This document shows positions 15,478 through 22,914 of a stretch of 33,209 bases of DNA, piece after piece (positions within the stretch are counted from its first letter, which is position 1; the number at the start of each line of letters is the position of its first letter). Under the pieces are notes generated by a model, which was not told the origin of the DNA, made no database searches, and saw nothing but the letters and a program-made list of their open reading frames with translations. Both the position numbers and the translations under genes were made by a program. Origin of the DNA: Candidatus Gastranaerophilales bacterium (lineage in GTDB: Bacteria; Cyanobacteriota; Vampirovibrionia; Gastranaerophilales; Gastranaerophilaceae); the NCBI GenBank assembly GCA_944323535.1, contig CALUSW010000016.1:1-33209 (forward strand), written 5' to 3'.

Positions 15478-17268
15478 TTAAAAATGAGTATGTTTATTAG
15501 TTGCCAGTTCTAATTTTTCCTGTTGCAGTCTTGCAACTTTATTTATTTCGTCAAATATTTCTTCCGGTGTAAATGGAGTACCGTCATACTTTAAGAACTC
15601 AAGTATTTCGGTTCCTTTATTTATATGTGTGCACCTTTCAACAATTGTTGATTTAAACTGGGCATTGTAATTTGCTTCAATTACAATAATAACTTCTTTG
15701 TTCTTTATAAAATTTTTAATCCAGTCCGTAGGAAGCGGATATAGCGTTCTTGGATATAAAGCCTGAACTTTAATACCTTTTTCTGCTGCTTTATCAATTG
15801 CTTCAAAAACAGGACCGGATGTTGAACCCCAGCTTATAATACCGATAGCGGCATCGTCGCTTCCGTATGTTTTAGCTTTTGAAAATTGTCCGGCAGCCGT
15901 TTCAAGCTTTCTGAATCTTTTTTCCGTCATTTGTCTGTGAACGGCAGGTTCAGGAGTAGGTGCATTTGAAACGGTATGTTCAAGTCCTGTTACTACGTGC
16001 TCTCCATACAAATCGCCGGGACAACTGATAGGGGATATTCCGCTTTCGGTATCTTCGTATCTGTTATAAATATCTCCTTCTTTTAAAACGGGTTTTTGTC
16101 TGTCTACTATTTTTAATTTGTCGAAGTCAATTAAATCAACACATTCTCTTCTCGGTCCCAAAGATGCATCAGAAAGAATAATAACAGGGACCTGATATTG
16201 CTCTGCAAAATTGAATGCATTAATTGTCTGGTAAAAACAATCTGCTACATTCATAGGCGCCAGAACTATTTTCGGGCAATCGCCATGTGTTCCGTAAATA
16301 GCGGCACATAAATCACTTTGTTCGGTTTTTGTAGGAACTCCCGTACTCGGTCCGCATCTTTGAACATCTGCAATAACTAAAGGCAGTTCTGCCATAGAAG
16401 CGAGTCCTATTCCCTCCTGCATTAAAGAAAACCCCGGTCCTGATGTTGCTGTCATTGATTTTATGCCGGCAAAAGATGCGCCCATTGCATAATTAACAGC
16501 GGCAATTTCATCTTCGCATTGCACCATTTTGCCGCCGAATTTAGGAAGCTCTTTTGCAAGCCATTCCATTATTTCTGTTGCGGGAGTAATAGGATATCCG
16601 GAGAAAAATCTGCATCCGGCAACTATAGCGGCAAGCCCTATAGCTTCATTTCCGGACATTATTAGTTTTGCTCCCGTCTGCGCCATTTGAACTTTTGAAT
16701 AATCATCCGTTCTTTTTAAATTATTTTTTACATAATCCAATCCTGATTTTAAAGCTTTTTTGTTTGAATCAATTACTTCCTGCGGTTTATTTTTGTACCT
16801 TAACTCTATATCATTATTTATTTGTTCTTCTAAATGAAGGTTGTTAAGTAACCCTACCGCAATACCAAGAGCAACCATATTTCTTGACCGCTCGGAGTTC
16901 AAGGCTTTTGCAAGTTCCGTCAGAGGAATATCATAAATATTTATATCAGAACGTTTTTCTTTTAGTTCCGGAATTAAATTTTTATCATATATTAAAATTC
17001 CGTTCTTTGTTATTCTGTTAAGACCTTCATATATTGTATCTTCGTCAAGGCAGATTAATATATCGGTGTCGCCTGTTGCGGTTAATGCTTTATGTTCGCT
17101 TATTCTAAGCGTATAATAACATTTTCCGTCGCCTCTTATTTCAGACGGAAATGCTCTATATGTTGTAACGTAATATCCTTTTCTTGCTGTTGCATATGAT
17201 AAAATATCGCCGGAACTTATTATTCCCTGTCCTGAAGTTCCCGATATCTTTATTCTTAAATCTTTCAT
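15478..17268 (-). CDS. korA: 2-oxoacid:ferredoxin oxidoreductase, fused gamma-alpha subunit
   Basis: Pairs with the beta subunit to oxidise a 2-oxoacid to acyl-CoA and CO2 with reduction of ferredoxin in the cytoplasm. Residues 1 to about 185 are the gamma domain (GTSGQGIISSGDILSYA, FPSEIRGDGKCYYTLRIS). From about 205 the alpha domain follows, with GNEAIGLAAIVAGCRFFSGY, PITPATEIMEWLA, EDEIAAVNYAMGAS, TSGPGFSLMQEG and the C-terminal transketolase-like part. At 596 residues the fused length is usual for KorA/OorA homologues. The start ATG is 11 bases after AGGAGG; an in-between ATG is immediately followed by TAA and is not a usable start. First gene of the korA-korB-VKOR-queH operon, behind a TTGACA promoter. 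Confidence 0.9.
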   Translation of the reverse strand: MKDLRIKISGTSGQGIISSGDILSYATARKGYYVTTYRAFPSEIRGDGKCYYTLRISEHKALTATGDTDILICLDEDTIYEGLNRITKNGILIYDKNLIPELKEKRSDINIYDIPLTELAKALNSERSRNMVALGIAVGLLNNLHLEEQINNDIELRYKNKPQEVIDSNKKALKSGLDYVKNNLKRTDDYSKVQMAQTGAKLIMSGNEAIGLAAIVAGCRFFSGYPITPATEIMEWLAKELPKFGGKMVQCEDEIAAVNYAMGASFAGIKSMTATSGPGFSLMQEGIGLASMAELPLVIADVQRCGPSTGVPTKTEQSDLCAAIYGTHGDCPKIVLAPMNVADCFYQTINAFNFAEQYQVPVIILSDASLGPRRECVDLIDFDKLKIVDRQKPVLKEGDIYNRYEDTESGISPISCPGDLYGEHVVTGLEHTVSNAPTPEPAVHRQMTEKRFRKLETAAGQFSKAKTYGSDDAAIGIISWGSTSGPVFEAIDKAAEKGIKVQALYPRTLYPLPTDWIKNFIKNKEVIIVIEANYNAQFKSTIVERCTHINKGTEILEFLKYDGTPFTPEEIFDEINKVARLQQEKLELATNKHTHF

Positions 17269-17331
17269 GAATTACATATCCTCCTGTTTATAATTTTATT
17301 ACTAAATTACGTAATGATAAGTATATTAATT

Positions 17332-17360
17332 TTTGTAAATATTAAACTTTTTATTGTCAA
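17332..17360 (-). promoter_or_regulatory. Promoter of the kor operon
   Basis: On the minus strand TTGACA (17360-17355) is followed after 17 bases by TACAAA (17337-17332), leaving a leader of roughly 57 bases. The -35 overlaps that of the divergent promoter for the 17419 gene. A 10-bp palindrome ATTACGTAAT at 17306-17315 sits just downstream and could be an operator. Confidence 0.6.
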
Positions 17361-17381
17361 AAAAACTTATTTATGTATTTT
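17354..17381 (+). promoter_or_regulatory. Promoter of the 116-aa protein gene
   Basis: TTGTCA (17354-17359), a 16-base spacer and TATTTT (17376-17381) precede a start point near 17388 and AAGGAG at 17407-17412. The -35 box is the same sequence block used in the opposite direction by the kor promoter. Confidence 0.5.
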
Positions 17382-17418
17382 CCACAATTAAAAGTACATA
17401 ATTTATAAGGAGTATATT

Positions 17419-17769
17419 ATGAAAGTACCTTACATTAAAGCAACATTTCAGGAAGCAGCATATAATCTTGGTAATAAAATTAAAACAGTAACTCAAACAA
17501 ATAAAGATAATTATGTAATAGACAGACTTTTTGCTGCAAATAATAAAATAGGTGACTTATATACAGGTACAAAGGCTTCGAAAATTCTCAATAAGGTAGG
17601 ATATAAGGCTTCGAAAGATTGGGAGTCAATGCATAAATTTCAAAACTTTTTATTAAAAAATTCTGATAAAGTTTCAAAATATGCTGTTATTGGAGCTGCT
17701 GCCGCAGCAGCTGTTGCTGTAACTGCTGCATTAGCAAAGGCTTTTGAATCTACAAACTCTAATGATTAA
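17419..17769 (+). CDS. Small protein with C-terminal Ala-rich membrane segment, unknown function
   Basis: Not recognised. 116 residues: a basic, mostly helical region (about 1-87; 13 Lys to residue 80) rich in Asn, Lys and Thr, then a 20-residue hydrophobic segment rich in Ala and Val (YAVIGAAAAAAVAVTAALAKAF, about 88-109; here split in words as Ala6-Val-Ala-Val), and a short polar tail ESTNSND. This looks like a tail-anchored or peripheral membrane protein, or an amphipathic polymer- or vesicle-binding protein. There is no N-terminal signal peptide and no cysteine. It is a true gene by context: own promoter, ideal AAGGAG six bases before the ATG, and a perfect terminator 20 bases after the stop. 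This isolated arrangement suggests a well-expressed stand-alone protein. Confidence 0.8.
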   Translation: MKVPYIKATFQEAAYNLGNKIKTVTQTNKDNYVIDRLFAANNKIGDLYTGTKASKILNKVGYKASKDWESMHKFQNFLLKNSDKVSKYAVIGAAAAAAVAVTAALAKAFESTNSND

Positions 17770-17788
17770 TATACAATGGTTTATAACT

Positions 17789-17814
17789 AAAAAGACCGCA
17801 TATGCGGTCTTTTT
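17789..17814. terminator. Bidirectional terminator between convergent genes
   Basis: Perfect palindrome AAAAAGACCGC-ATAT-GCGGTCTTTTT: an 11-bp stem and 4-base loop with A and T tails on both sides. It ends the 116-aa gene on the plus strand. On the minus strand the aminotransferase stop codon (17813-17815) overlaps its edge, so the last codons of that gene abut the hairpin. Confidence 0.92.
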
Positions 17815-18994
17815 ATATTTCTTTTATTGAGTCTGCAAGTCTTTTAATACCGGTTCTTATTGTAGCGGCATCCGCATTTGTATAGTTTAATCTCAATGTA
17901 TTTACTTTTTGGGGATTAACATAGAAAGGATGTCCCGGAACAAATGCAACTTTTTTCTCAATTGCTTTATCAAAAAGTTTTAATACATCCATACCTTCAG
18001 GAAGAGTAACCCAGGTGAACATTCCGCCTTTTGGTCTTGTAAATTTGATATCTTTCGGGAAAAATTCCTCCATAGCTTCAACCATTGTATAAGCCTGCTT
18101 TTTATAAAGAGTTTTTATTTTTTCTATATGCTTATCAAGGTCATTGTTGTATAAATAATCTGCAATTAAATATTGTCCGAATATATTTGAATGTAAATCA
18201 GAAGCCTGTTTTGCCGTTTCAAGCATTTTTATAATTTCACTGTTTCCAATAATATAACCGAGCCTCATTCCAGGGGTAACGATTTTTGAAAAGGAACCTA
18301 AATATAAATTCTTTTCACTTTTATTCAATCCGATATACGGAATTCTTTCCCCTTCTTCAAATCTTAATTCTCCGTACGGGTCATCCTGAATTAAAATCAT
18401 ATCCTCATCTTTAATAACTTCAAAAACTTTTTCTCTGTTTTCCTTTGTATATGTTAATCCTGTGGGGTTTTGGAAATTAGGAATTAAGTATGCGGCTTTT
18501 GGTTTATATGTTTTTACTGTATTTTTTAAATCTTCAATATCAAGTCCGTCATCGTTTAGTTTTGTTTGTACAAAGTCTGCTTTATACATACAAAAAGCTT
18601 GTAATAATCCCAGATAGGAAGGCTTTTCAACCATAACTTTATCACCGTCATTGATAAAAACTTTCCCTATTAAATCTAAAGCTTGCTGCGAACCAGTTGT
18701 TATTATTATATTATCTATTGTAATATCCATTCCCCAGATTCTGTTGTACCTGTCGGCAATATATTGTCTTAAACTGTCAAGTCCCAATGTCGTAGAATAT
18801 TGATATATTTTAGCTCCGTAAGTATCTGCTATTCTGTTCATTGAAATTTTTAATGCTTCCTGAGGAAATGAAATCGGATTAGGAAGCCCTCCCGCAAACG
18901 ATATAATTTCGGGATCCTGAGTTACTTTTAAAATCTCTCTTATAAAAGATGACGGTGTATTTTTTATCCTTTCTGAAAAATATTTTTCAAACAT
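17813..18994 (-). CDS. PLP-dependent class I/II aminotransferase (2-aminoadipate/aromatic type)
   Basis: Fold-type I aminotransferase of 393 residues from the ATG at 18994. An in-frame TTG at 19012 would add six residues, but the ATG has AGGAAG at the right distance and is preferred. Visible motifs: SFAGGLPNPISFP near the N-terminus, YQYSTTLGLDSLRQYIA, the N-P-T-G substrate loop (NFQNPTGLTY), DDPYGELRF with the pyridine-binding Asp, and SFSKIVTPGMRLGY with Schiff-base Lys237 and the phosphate-binding Arg. This is the MocR-like/LysN group without the regulator's HTH domain; members act on 2-aminoadipate, aromatic or branched-chain amino acids. The substrate is not decidable here. It lies 63 bases downstream of the EamA transporter on the same strand, hinting at shared amino-acid metabolism. 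Confidence 0.9.
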   Translation of the reverse strand: MFEKYFSERIKNTPSSFIREILKVTQDPEIISFAGGLPNPISFPQEALKISMNRIADTYGAKIYQYSTTLGLDSLRQYIADRYNRIWGMDITIDNIIITTGSQQALDLIGKVFINDGDKVMVEKPSYLGLLQAFCMYKADFVQTKLNDDGLDIEDLKNTVKTYKPKAAYLIPNFQNPTGLTYTKENREKVFEVIKDEDMILIQDDPYGELRFEEGERIPYIGLNKSEKNLYLGSFSKIVTPGMRLGYIIGNSEIIKMLETAKQASDLHSNIFGQYLIADYLYNNDLDKHIEKIKTLYKKQAYTMVEAMEEFFPKDIKFTRPKGGMFTWVTLPEGMDVLKLFDKAIEKKVAFVPGHPFYVNPQKVNTLRLNYTNADAATIRTGIKRLADSIKEI

Positions 18995-19057
18995 AATTAC
19001 TTCCTGTTCCAATCCCTTGTTATAATGCTCCGGTTAATTTACAAAATAATTATAGTA

Positions 19058-19936
19058 TTATTTTATTTTTTTTACAACGATTAATAAAACTCCCGTTAAA
19101 ATTGCGGCAATTCCAATTATTATCCTTAAAGTTAATTCTTCATGGAAAAAGATTACACCGAAAAATACTGCTGTTAATGGTTCCAAAGCCCCCAAAATAG
19201 CGGTTGTGGTTGAGCCGATTAGCTTAATTGCGATGGTTATGGTTTCTATTGATACAATAGTCGGAAATATGGCAAGAGCCAGAGTAAAAAGCCATAATAC
19301 AGGATTATCAGGGATTTGCAGCTTTGTGCAAAAGTTTAAATTTACTATATAGACGGAAAGTCCGAAAAGCATAACATAAAAACTTAATTTTTCGCTTTTT
19401 ATGTGCTGCAATATTTTATTTTTTTTCACAAATACAATATAGAGTGCATACAGCAGTGCTGATAAGAGTACAATTCCTATTCCCTTTAAACTGAGTGCGG
19501 CACCGCTTCCGCCTTTATACAGCAGAATAATTCCTGATGATGTGAGTAAAATAGAAAATAATGTCGTTTTTGTCAGCTTTTCATTATAGAAAACCGCCAT
19601 TATAACGGCAACAATAACAGGATATATAAATAAAATCGTACATGCAATTCCGGCTTCTATATATTTAAAAGCGGTAAAAAGAGTCAATGAAGAAAAAGAA
19701 AAAAATAAAGCAACAATTAAAAGAGGAAAAAATTCTTTTACCGATATTTTTAAATTTGTTTTTTTTACAAGTTTAAGCCATATATAATATATTATGCAGG
19801 CAAAAAAGTAGCGGTAAAACAAAACCGAATTAACGCCTATCCCGGCAGAATATAACGGCAGCGCAAATAAAGGATTTGTTCCGTAGCTTGTTGATGCAAC
19901 GGCACCATATATTGTTCCGGCAAGTTTTCTTCTCAT
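19058..19936 (-). CDS. EamA/DMT-family transporter
   Basis: 292-residue inner-membrane protein with ten predicted spans arranged as two five-span EamA repeats (about 1-145 and 150-290). The repeat signatures are AFKYIEAGIACTILFIYPVI followed by FYNEKLT in the first half, and STTTAILGALEPLTAVFFGV followed by FFHEEL in the second. Members export amino acids or other metabolites; the substrate cannot be predicted. GGGGAG eight bases before the ATG supports the start. Upstream, between it and nth, is a region of strong hairpins (19974-20078) that would be part of its leader if transcription starts beyond them. It may be co-transcribed with the aminotransferase downstream. Confidence 0.88.
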   Translation of the reverse strand: MRRKLAGTIYGAVASTSYGTNPLFALPLYSAGIGVNSVLFYRYFFACIIYYIWLKLVKKTNLKISVKEFFPLLIVALFFSFSSLTLFTAFKYIEAGIACTILFIYPVIVAVIMAVFYNEKLTKTTLFSILLTSSGIILLYKGGSGAALSLKGIGIVLLSALLYALYIVFVKKNKILQHIKSEKLSFYVMLFGLSVYIVNLNFCTKLQIPDNPVLWLFTLALAIFPTIVSIETITIAIKLIGSTTTAILGALEPLTAVFFGVIFFHEELTLRIIIGIAAILTGVLLIVVKKIK

Positions 19937-19973
19937 TAAAGCTCCCCTTTAGTGCAACAAATTATGTCCGAAC

Positions 19974-20078
19974 AAAATTTCACGATAGGCCGGCGGCGTG
20001 AGTGAAATTTTGAGAGTGGCGTATTGAAAAGGTGAGTATTAAAGTGGAAATGTTGAATTTTCACTTTAATACGACACT
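19974..20078. repeat. Tandem inverted repeats between the EamA gene and nth
   Basis: Two hairpins stand side by side. The first has 10-bp perfect arms AAAATTTCAC (19974-19983) and GTGAAATTTT (20002-20011) around a GC-rich 18-base loop containing GCCGGCGGC. The second is a 15-bp stem with one G-U pair (20036-20050 with 20058-20072) and a 7-base loop. An outer pair AGTGGCGTATT (20015-20025) and AATACGACACT (20068-20078), matching at ten of eleven positions, encloses the second hairpin and competes with its base. There is no T run, so it is not an ordinary terminator. It may be a palindromic extragenic repeat, a remnant of insertion-sequence ends, or a structured leader of the EamA mRNA. Confidence 0.7.
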
Positions 20079-20133
20079 AGATTATATTATTAAAATTTTT
20101 AAAAAATCAATACATTTTTGATAAAATAAACTT

Positions 20134-20787
20134 ATGATTAAAAACTTTAAAAAGATTATCGCTTCAATAAAAAAAATGAATCTTCCTCAAACTGATTTTG
20201 TAAGGTTTATGGAAAATATCCATGATCCTTTTATTGTCTTAATTGCCTGTATATTGTCACTGCGGACAAATGATAAAACAACATATCCAGCAACAATGCG
20301 AATGCTTAAGCTCGGAAAAACACCTAAAGATTTTTTAAGTGTTAAATTTGAAGATTTAGAAAAAGCAATTTATCCTGTCGGTTTTTATAAAAATAAGGCT
20401 AAACAGATTTTAGATATTGCATATGAACTGTATCATAATTACAACAGTATAGTTCCAAAAGAAATTGATGAACTTATAAAATTTAAAGGTGTCGGAAGAA
20501 AAACCGCTAATTTGGTACAATCAAAAGGATATAATCTTCCCAGTATATGCGTGGATGTTCATGTTCACAGAATTTCAAACAGACTTGGTCTTGTATGTAC
20601 AAAAGAACCTGAAGAAACAGAATATGCTCTAAAGTCAAATCTGCCTGAAGCTTGCTGGTCTGAGATAAATACTCTGTTTGTAACACTGGGTCAGAATGTC
20701 TGTAAACCCTCTAAGCCTGATTGCGGCAAATGCAAGCTGCATTCTTATTGCAAATTTTTCAAAGAAAAGAATACGTCAGAAATATAA
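20134..20787 (+). CDS. nth: Endonuclease III-type DNA glycosylase/AP lyase
   Basis: Removes oxidised pyrimidines and cleaves the abasic site in base-excision repair. The 217-residue protein has the helix-hairpin-helix FKGVGRKTANLV with catalytic Lys123, the catalytic Asp141 in CVDVHVHRISNRLGLV, and a C-terminal [4Fe-4S] loop Cys190-x6-Cys197-x2-Cys200-x5-Cys206. The helix that usually reads L-S-x-Q-T-x-D reads LSLRTND here, with Arg in place of Gln; to my recollection this variant is common in archaeal-type Nth proteins, and it may alter lesion choice. No Shine-Dalgarno sequence is visible before the ATG. It stands alone on the plus strand between two minus-strand operons. Confidence 0.93.
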   Translation: MIKNFKKIIASIKKMNLPQTDFVRFMENIHDPFIVLIACILSLRTNDKTTYPATMRMLKLGKTPKDFLSVKFEDLEKAIYPVGFYKNKAKQILDIAYELYHNYNSIVPKEIDELIKFKGVGRKTANLVQSKGYNLPSICVDVHVHRISNRLGLVCTKEPEETEYALKSNLPEACWSEINTLFVTLGQNVCKPSKPDCGKCKLHSYCKFFKEKNTSEI

Positions 20788-20867
20788 TCAGGTATTGCAA
20801 GCTGCCCTGCCGGCACCGCCGCTCATAATGGTCTTATAGTGAATTCTTCCTGACAAATTAAATATTA

Positions 20868-22172
20868 CTATTCTTTCGGCATACAGCAGTTTTTGTATTT
20901 TTTACCGCTTCCGCAGGGACATTTATCATTTCTACCTACGTGAGAATAGTCCACACCTTCTTTTGTTTTGTTTGTTTCTTTTGTATTAACAACATTCATC
21001 ATTTGTTCAAAAATTTTTGAAGCGTATAAAACACTTGCTGAAGAAAATATCTTTTTCTCAACAGAATCGGATTTGTAATAATTCAATAATTCTTCTAATG
21101 TATAAGATGTTTCAAGTATTTTATTTGTTCTTTCAATAAAATTTGCATACTTTTGCGCAAGTCTTTTTATTATATTGGCAGGAACTTTGTCGTTTTCAAA
21201 AAAACTTTTTATACAGTCTTTGTAGCCCTGTATTGTTTTATAATCTTCGACTTCATATATTTTACATAATGTCTGGTAAAAAGGAAGAACAAAAAGTCCT
21301 AATTCTTTATCATAAATAATTCCTATATCATATATTTCAGAATGAGAAGAGAATCCCTCCAGTGATTTTTCCATAAAGTCGGAATAAGAATTTTTAAAAT
21401 CCTGCACTGTATAATATCTGTTGTTTTCAACATATTTTATATTATCTTCTATATCCTGTTTCTCGGGCATTATTCCTTCGTCACAGTATACATTAAACAT
21501 ATTTATAAGATTATCGGCATAAATATTTGTTGTAATTACTTCATCTTTTTGGAAGCACTCAAGAAATTTTTTACCGAAATCTTCTACAAGTTTTTCTATT
21601 TGTTCTTGTTTTTTAGGATTTTGTTCGTAAGCATCCTCAGGCTTTTCAATTATTTTTGCTATTGCATATTTATATACATCTTCTTTATTTATACTTGATA
21701 AAACATTTGATATTTCAAGAAGATAAAATTCATCTTTCATAGGGAAAATACGGCAAAGAGCATACTGTCCCGGAGTTATTCCTCTAAAATTATTCATTTT
21801 AACAAGAGATAAAACTTTATACATTTTTTCGTTTACAAGATTATATAACTCAAATCCGTTGCTTAAAACCCTCCTGATTTCAAATACGGAGGAAAAAGAC
21901 ATAGATAGCGCATTTAATATTTCTTTTTCTGTATCTGTTGTTTCATTTTTTTCGAGAAATAACTGCAGTATTGTTTTTCTGTCTTTTGTCAGACGCCTTT
22001 CAAAAATGTACGGAATAATTAATGCCTGAATTCTTGCTCTGTCTGCATTTCTGGCAGATAAGGTAGCAAGATATTCTTCAAAATCAGGTTTTATATTTTC
22101 ATCATTAATAACGAAATTCATTAATTTTGTTATAGTATCCGAGATAACCGCTAATTTTTCTATAACTGACAT
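20868..22172 (-). CDS. Large helical protein with C-terminal SEC-C zinc motif
   Basis: 434 residues. Only the last 23 are recognisable: VGRNDKCPCGSGKKYKNCC with ligands Cys418, Cys420, Cys429 and Cys430, the metal-binding motif first known from SecA and found at the end of many unrelated proteins. The preceding 400 residues are predicted mostly alpha-helical and charged, with no signal peptide, membrane span or known catalytic motif, so a cytoplasmic protein is expected. SEC-C tails commonly mediate zinc-dependent protein or ribosome contacts. It is the last gene of the six-gene operon, starting four bases after the pgeF stop. A function is not proposed. Confidence 0.85.
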   Translation of the reverse strand: MSVIEKLAVISDTITKLMNFVINDENIKPDFEEYLATLSARNADRARIQALIIPYIFERRLTKDRKTILQLFLEKNETTDTEKEILNALSMSFSSVFEIRRVLSNGFELYNLVNEKMYKVLSLVKMNNFRGITPGQYALCRIFPMKDEFYLLEISNVLSSINKEDVYKYAIAKIIEKPEDAYEQNPKKQEQIEKLVEDFGKKFLECFQKDEVITTNIYADNLINMFNVYCDEGIMPEKQDIEDNIKYVENNRYYTVQDFKNSYSDFMEKSLEGFSSHSEIYDIGIIYDKELGLFVLPFYQTLCKIYEVEDYKTIQGYKDCIKSFFENDKVPANIIKRLAQKYANFIERTNKILETSYTLEELLNYYKSDSVEKKIFSSASVLYASKIFEQMMNVVNTKETNKTKEGVDYSHVGRNDKCPCGSGKKYKNCCMPKE

Positions 22173-22176
22173 ATAT

Positions 22177-22914
22177 CTATCCCCTTTTTATTTTTAAAAC
22201 GGCAGAGTGTCTTGCCGTCATACCTTTTTCTTTTCTATATGAAAAAAATATATCAGACATGCAGCATGTGCAATAGTCACAAATATCTATATTTTCTATT
22301 CCTTCTGATAACAATTGGTCATTGTTTAATAATTTCAAATCTATAAAATATTTGTCCGATTTTTTTTCATAAAACTTAACAGCTAAATCATCTTTTATTA
22401 ATTGTTTAAAAACGTTTTCATCAGTTTCAAAACAGCATTTGCCTATTGCGGGGCCGATTAGTGCAATGATATCAGAGCTTTTAATATTAAACTCTTTTTT
22501 CATAACGATAACTGTTTTTCTCAAAATATGAGCGGCCGTTCCTCTCCAGCCTGCGTGAACAATGGCTCCTGTATTATCTTTAGGGCTGTATAAAATAACC
22601 GGAACACAGTCAGCGAAATTCATTAGTAACAAACTTCCTTCTATATTGCTGATTAAAGCATCCATATTGTCATAAAAGTATCTGCCGTTTTTGACTATGC
22701 TTATATTATCGCTGTGTATTTGGTTTGCGGTAATAATGTCGGGGCAGAATAATTTCTGCTTTAAAAATACTCTGTTTTCTGCGGCTTCTTTTTCTAAATC
22801 TTTGCGTGAGGACGGTGTAAGAACAAAATCTCTTGTTGTGAAGAAACAGTCATAATCACTTAATAAAGAAGATTTTAAAATTTTTTTGCCGTAAAAATAA
22901 TCAAAATAGAACAT
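22177..22914 (-). CDS. pgeF: Purine nucleoside phosphorylase YfiH/PgeF, 'laccase domain' protein
   Basis: 245-residue cytosolic enzyme of the YfiH/DUF152 family, known from other bacteria as a zinc-dependent purine nucleoside phosphorylase with adenosine deaminase side activity, and linked to peptidoglycan editing in E. coli. Visible conserved elements: NQIHSDN, the central MNFADCVPVILY, HAGWRGTAAHIL, IGPAIGKCCFE and the C-terminal FFSYRKE. The metal ligands (His in QIHSD, Cys in ADC, His in HAGW) are intact. Its ATG overlaps the upp stop by one base, which puts two nucleobase-salvage genes in direct translational coupling and favours the nucleoside phosphorylase role here. Confidence 0.93.
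   Translation of the reverse strand: MFYFDYFYGKKILKSSLLSDYDCFFTTRDFVLTPSSRKDLEKEAAENRVFLKQKLFCPDIITANQIHSDNISIVKNGRYFYDNMDALISNIEGSLLLMNFADCVPVILYSPKDNTGAIVHAGWRGTAAHILRKTVIVMKKEFNIKSSDIIALIGPAIGKCCFETDENVFKQLIKDDLAVKFYEKKSDKYFIDLKLLNNDQLLSEGIENIDICDYCTCCMSDIFFSYRKEKGMTARHSAVLKIKRG

Noticed and set aside
17268-17279. ATG-TAA start-stop between the AGGAGG and the korA start
   Set aside because: Such a minimal frame arises easily by chance in this composition, and nothing else suggests control by it.
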